Part shown: positions 61,471 to 64,000 of the stretch, in pieces
Layout of the letters: every line of letters begins with the position of its first letter
Position numbering within the stretch: the stretch's first letter is position 1
From: UBA5026 sp949065595
GTDB taxonomy: Bacteria; Bacillota_I; Bacilli_A; RF39; UBA660
DNA: 64,000 bases
Assembly (NCBI GenBank): GCA_949065595.1
Contig: CARSXK010000003.1
Coordinates: 18,432-82,431 of the forward strand
Direction: 5' to 3'
Notes under the pieces: generated by a model
Seen by the model: only the letters and a program-made list of their open reading frames with translations
What the model was told of the DNA's origin: nothing
Database searches by the model: none
Made by a program: the position numbers and the translations under genes

Positions 61471-63741
61471 ATGAGAGAATTTAAGGAATTATTTGAAGAA
61501 TTAGGTTATACATTTCAAAGTGCAGATGTTTTAGAAGATGTTTACTTATTTTATAAATTTTATAATAATCAAGCTAATAAAGGAGTTTCAGCTATATTAC
61601 TAGAAGGTGATCCTGGTTGTGGTAAAACTTTTTTATCTGAAGTTTTTAGTCAGTTTTTAGGAACGGAGACAGAGTATATTTATACACAATGTGTTGAAGA
61701 AACGAATAGTGATAGATTAATTGCTACATATAATGTACCTGCTATTGTTAAAGGGGATGCAGACAAGTCTATTGCTGAAGGCATTTTAACAAGATCAATA
61801 AATTTAGCAAATTCAAGAAAAAAGGTTGTATTAACCATAGATGAGTTAGATAAAGCAAGAGAAGTTTTAGATTCTTACTTTTTGGACTTTTTGCAAAATG
61901 GTAAAATCGAAACTTCAAATAATGAAATATTGTCTTTAACAGAAGATGGAAGAAAAAATTTATATGTAATTCTTGCTAAAAATAATGAAAGAAATTTACT
62001 TGATGCCTTGCTAAGAAGATGTTCAGTTATAAAACTTCCACCAATGCCACCAGTATTAGCATATAAAACATTGTTAAGAAGATTTGAAAATGTTGAACAT
62101 GATCCAAAATTTTTAAAATTCATTAGTAAAGTTTATGAAGCAATTTATAATGAACAAATGAATAGTAATGAAGAATTATTATCTCGTTTGCCTGCTCTTC
62201 AAGAACTTATTACAGCAATCACAAGTGATAATGAATTATATGAAAATGGTGTTAGTAGTACAAGAAGAATTAACAGTTTAATAAGAAAATTAGGTAAGGA
62301 TAGCGAAAGCCGAGAAATTATAACAAACATATTAACAAAAAAATTCAAATATCAAAATCAAGAAAGTAATTATACCAACGAAACGCTTGATTTAGATATG
62401 GATAATCAAGATGACTATATGAGTACAAAAGATGCTGATAGTTTAGTGGAACAATATATTGAGAAAAAGGATAATGGAGAATATATTTTTGAAGAGGATG
62501 AATTTGATGATCCAATGAAAGATATTGCCAGTATTCTTGATAATATGAAAGATGATCAAGCATTAATTTTTTTGGATAAAGAAAATAGAGAAAAAATTGT
62601 AGAACTAGGAGTTATTACCCATCAAGATCCTAGGGCTTTAGAGATTTTATTTGAAAAAGTTAAATTTAAAGGAAACCCTAATAGTAGATTTGGCTTTTTA
62701 AATTTTGAAGATGACAATTTTGTAGGATTAATGAAATATAAAAATACATTAATACTAATTGCCAATAAAGAATATGTTTCTCCAAGACTACTAATGAGAG
62801 GTTTATCTACTATAATAACTATAATTTATGACCATAAAGAAAATATCGATATGAATCATTTATATTTTTCAGAAATTTCGGCAAAAGATTTTAAACTTAC
62901 TGGACTAAATGCTAAAATATTGTCTAATATACCAAATTTAGTTTTAGATAAAATGAGTTTTCAAAACGGAGTTCATACTTATCAAACATCTAATGTAAAA
63001 ATCACACATGATGATAGTCTAAATATTAGTTATTTTAGATATTTGCAAAAATATAAGGCTGAACCACTTTATGAAGCAATAGAAAAAATTTGTAGATTCA
63101 ATCCTGAACTAGCTATCCCAGCTTCATTTATTAATGCAAAAAAATTTAGTGTATTTACTGATAGAGATTTAGTTAGAAGATTATCACGTTTTGAACAAGA
63201 AAAAGAAGAATGGGAAAGATTAAAATTAGAGGGTTGGGAAGTTCATATTGAGGACTTTGTACCAATGAATTTAGCTTTTGTTAGTATGAGCCCTAGTAAT
63301 GATTATTGGGGTAATAACCCTAAAAATATTGATGAAGATAATTTTGTTTTTGATTGGGAAGTTGAAAGAGATACAGATAAGAAAAGATTATATGTTTATC
63401 CAAAATATAAATTAAAAGGAGAGTATTTACTATATACTTCTGATGCAGATTTTGAAAATAATGATGTTTTTAAGCAGTTAGATCCATTTCAAAGAGAAAT
63501 TGCTTTTATTGCAAGAAGTATTTTTGGTAATTTTATTCCTCAATTTTCTAACGAAAGAAATCCTAATTATTTTTCATCTTTAACAATGTCTCAAACTGGT
63601 AGTGAAAATAATAGAAATAGAATCCCAGGTATAAGTCAAGATATTACTGCTGAACCCGATTTTACAAATTATTATGATTCTATTTCTCAACCATCTGCTA
63701 TTATTACCCCAAATAAAGTTATAAAAAGGACTTTAAAATAA
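61471..63741 (+). CDS. MoxR/dynein-related AAA ATPase with large C-terminal extension
   Basis: 756 residues. The AAA_5-type module occupies the first 300: Walker A GDPGCGKT (46-53), Walker B VVLTIDEL (119-126), and LLDALLRRCSVIKLPP with the arginine residues near 178-185. The remaining 450 residues hold an acidic linker (DLDMDNQDDYMSTKDAD) and domains I do not recognise (ending RIPGISQDITAEPDF). MoxR-type ATPases usually act as chaperones with a VWA-domain partner encoded next door. The next gene overlaps its stop by one base (TAATG), which fits such a pair. Confidence 0.8.
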   Translation: MREFKELFEELGYTFQSADVLEDVYLFYKFYNNQANKGVSAILLEGDPGCGKTFLSEVFSQFLGTETEYIYTQCVEETNSDRLIATYNVPAIVKGDADKSIAEGILTRSINLANSRKKVVLTIDELDKAREVLDSYFLDFLQNGKIETSNNEILSLTEDGRKNLYVILAKNNERNLLDALLRRCSVIKLPPMPPVLAYKTLLRRFENVEHDPKFLKFISKVYEAIYNEQMNSNEELLSRLPALQELITAITSDNELYENGVSSTRRINSLIRKLGKDSESREIITNILTKKFKYQNQESNYTNETLDLDMDNQDDYMSTKDADSLVEQYIEKKDNGEYIFEEDEFDDPMKDIASILDNMKDDQALIFLDKENREKIVELGVITHQDPRALEILFEKVKFKGNPNSRFGFLNFEDDNFVGLMKYKNTLILIANKEYVSPRLLMRGLSTIITIIYDHKENIDMNHLYFSEISAKDFKLTGLNAKILSNIPNLVLDKMSFQNGVHTYQTSNVKITHDDSLNISYFRYLQKYKAEPLYEAIEKICRFNPELAIPASFINAKKFSVFTDRDLVRRLSRFEQEKEEWERLKLEGWEVHIEDFVPMNLAFVSMSPSNDYWGNNPKNIDEDNFVFDWEVERDTDKKRLYVYPKYKLKGEYLLYTSDADFENNDVFKQLDPFQREIAFIARSIFGNFIPQFSNERNPNYFSSLTMSQTGSENNRNRIPGISQDITAEPDFTNYYDSISQPSAIITPNKVIKRTLK

Positions 63742-64000
63742 TGGAAAATATTCCTAATTTAGAAGAATTATTAAATTATGGTGAAGAGTATCAATATCCA
63801 GATTTAATAATGAATGATTATTTTAGAATTGATAATAATAGAAAAAAAGAAAATCAAAATCAGCAACAAACTGAAGAACAAACACAAGACCAAAATTTAG
63901 AACAAGAAACTGATGAGCAATTACAAGACCAAAATTTAGAGCAACAAACTGATGAGCAATTACAAGAACAGAGTTCAGAACAAGAAACTGATGAGCAATC
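63741..64000 (+). CDS. Q/E-rich tandem-repeat protein, N-terminal part (3' partial)
   Basis: 86 codons are visible before the window ends. An acidic/aromatic start (MENIPNLEELLNYGEEYQYP) is followed by a Q-rich tract and three copies of a 13-residue repeat, QDQNLEQETDEQL (39-base units from 63885, 63924 and 63963). The start overlaps the stop of the AAA ATPase, so the two are translationally coupled. The repeats look like a flexible linker before a domain outside the window; a VWA domain would be the usual partner but cannot be seen. Confidence 0.75.
   Translation, partial: MENIPNLEELLNYGEEYQYPDLIMNDYFRIDNNRKKENQNQQQTEEQTQDQNLEQETDEQLQDQNLEQQTDEQLQEQSSEQETDEQ
63885..64000 (+). repeat. 39-bp tandem coding repeat
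   Basis: Two almost identical 39-base units are followed by a third, more diverged unit that is cut by the window edge. All are in frame. Confidence 0.85.

Noticed and set aside
63885..64000. CRISPR array
   Set aside because: The 39-base units are adjacent without spacers and lie in frame within a coding region.

Overview
The window is an AT-rich chromosomal segment of a low-GC Firmicute (Bacilli-like). The signs are a PolC-type replicase, primosomal DnaB and DnaI, ClpC, three T-box leaders, SpoIID-, SpoVB- and Cse60-like proteins, and strong Shine-Dalgarno sites. The gene mix (small genes, many individual extended -10 promoters, orphan prepilins, collagen-like proteins) fits an uncultured gut lineage of the RF39 or Erysipelotrichales type. 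That placement is inference. I see no tRNA, rRNA, CRISPR array, transposase or integrase.

Layout. 0-7.8 kb: stringent response and translation fidelity (relA, dtd), an AI-2E family membrane protein, a divergent HipA-like protein, a fragment of an AAA ATPase, then hisS and a short archaeal-type aspS. 7.9-8.6 kb: a cassette-like unit with an unknown small gene followed by a three-hairpin element. 8.8-24.5 kb: prfA-prmC, polC, an ATPase-permease-ATPase ABC locus, polA and T-box-controlled serS. 24.8-34.6 kb: a kinase-fold protein, a D,D-carboxypeptidase, two tandem collagen-like proteins, a CDF metal transporter, a glycosyltransferase, mutM, tex and a radical SAM protein. 34.7-45.9 kb: a YfcC-like transporter, a YgjP-like metallopeptidase, an M23 peptidase, two MOP-superfamily flippases, a Cse60-like protein, clpC and a SpoIID-like protein. 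46-57.2 kb: T-box, HD hydrolase and valS; two tandem prepilins; a DUF2207 membrane protein; dnaB-dnaI; T-box, unknown gene and thrS. 57.4-59.0 kb: a GNAT acetyltransferase and a two-TM membrane protein.

59.1 kb to the end looks like an accessory region. It holds a uracil-DNA-glycosylase-like protein, a truncated AlbA_2-like gene, a second cassette-like unit (a Sua5/TsaC-family gene plus the same three-hairpin element), a MoxR-like AAA ATPase and the start of a Q/E-rich tandem-repeat protein that runs off the window.

The most unusual observation is the pair of units at 7894-8600 and 60264-61244. In each, a promoter and a single gene are followed 52-54 nt after the stop by a near-identical three-hairpin element, and the unit is bracketed by TTTACTAC-type direct repeats. 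The genes inside are unrelated. This is the pattern expected of mobile gene cassettes sharing a 3' structured element, but it rests on two copies and no recombinase is visible. A second genome-wide style trait is a recurring start context, GGTGAT or GGATGTGAT followed by three or four bases and the start codon.
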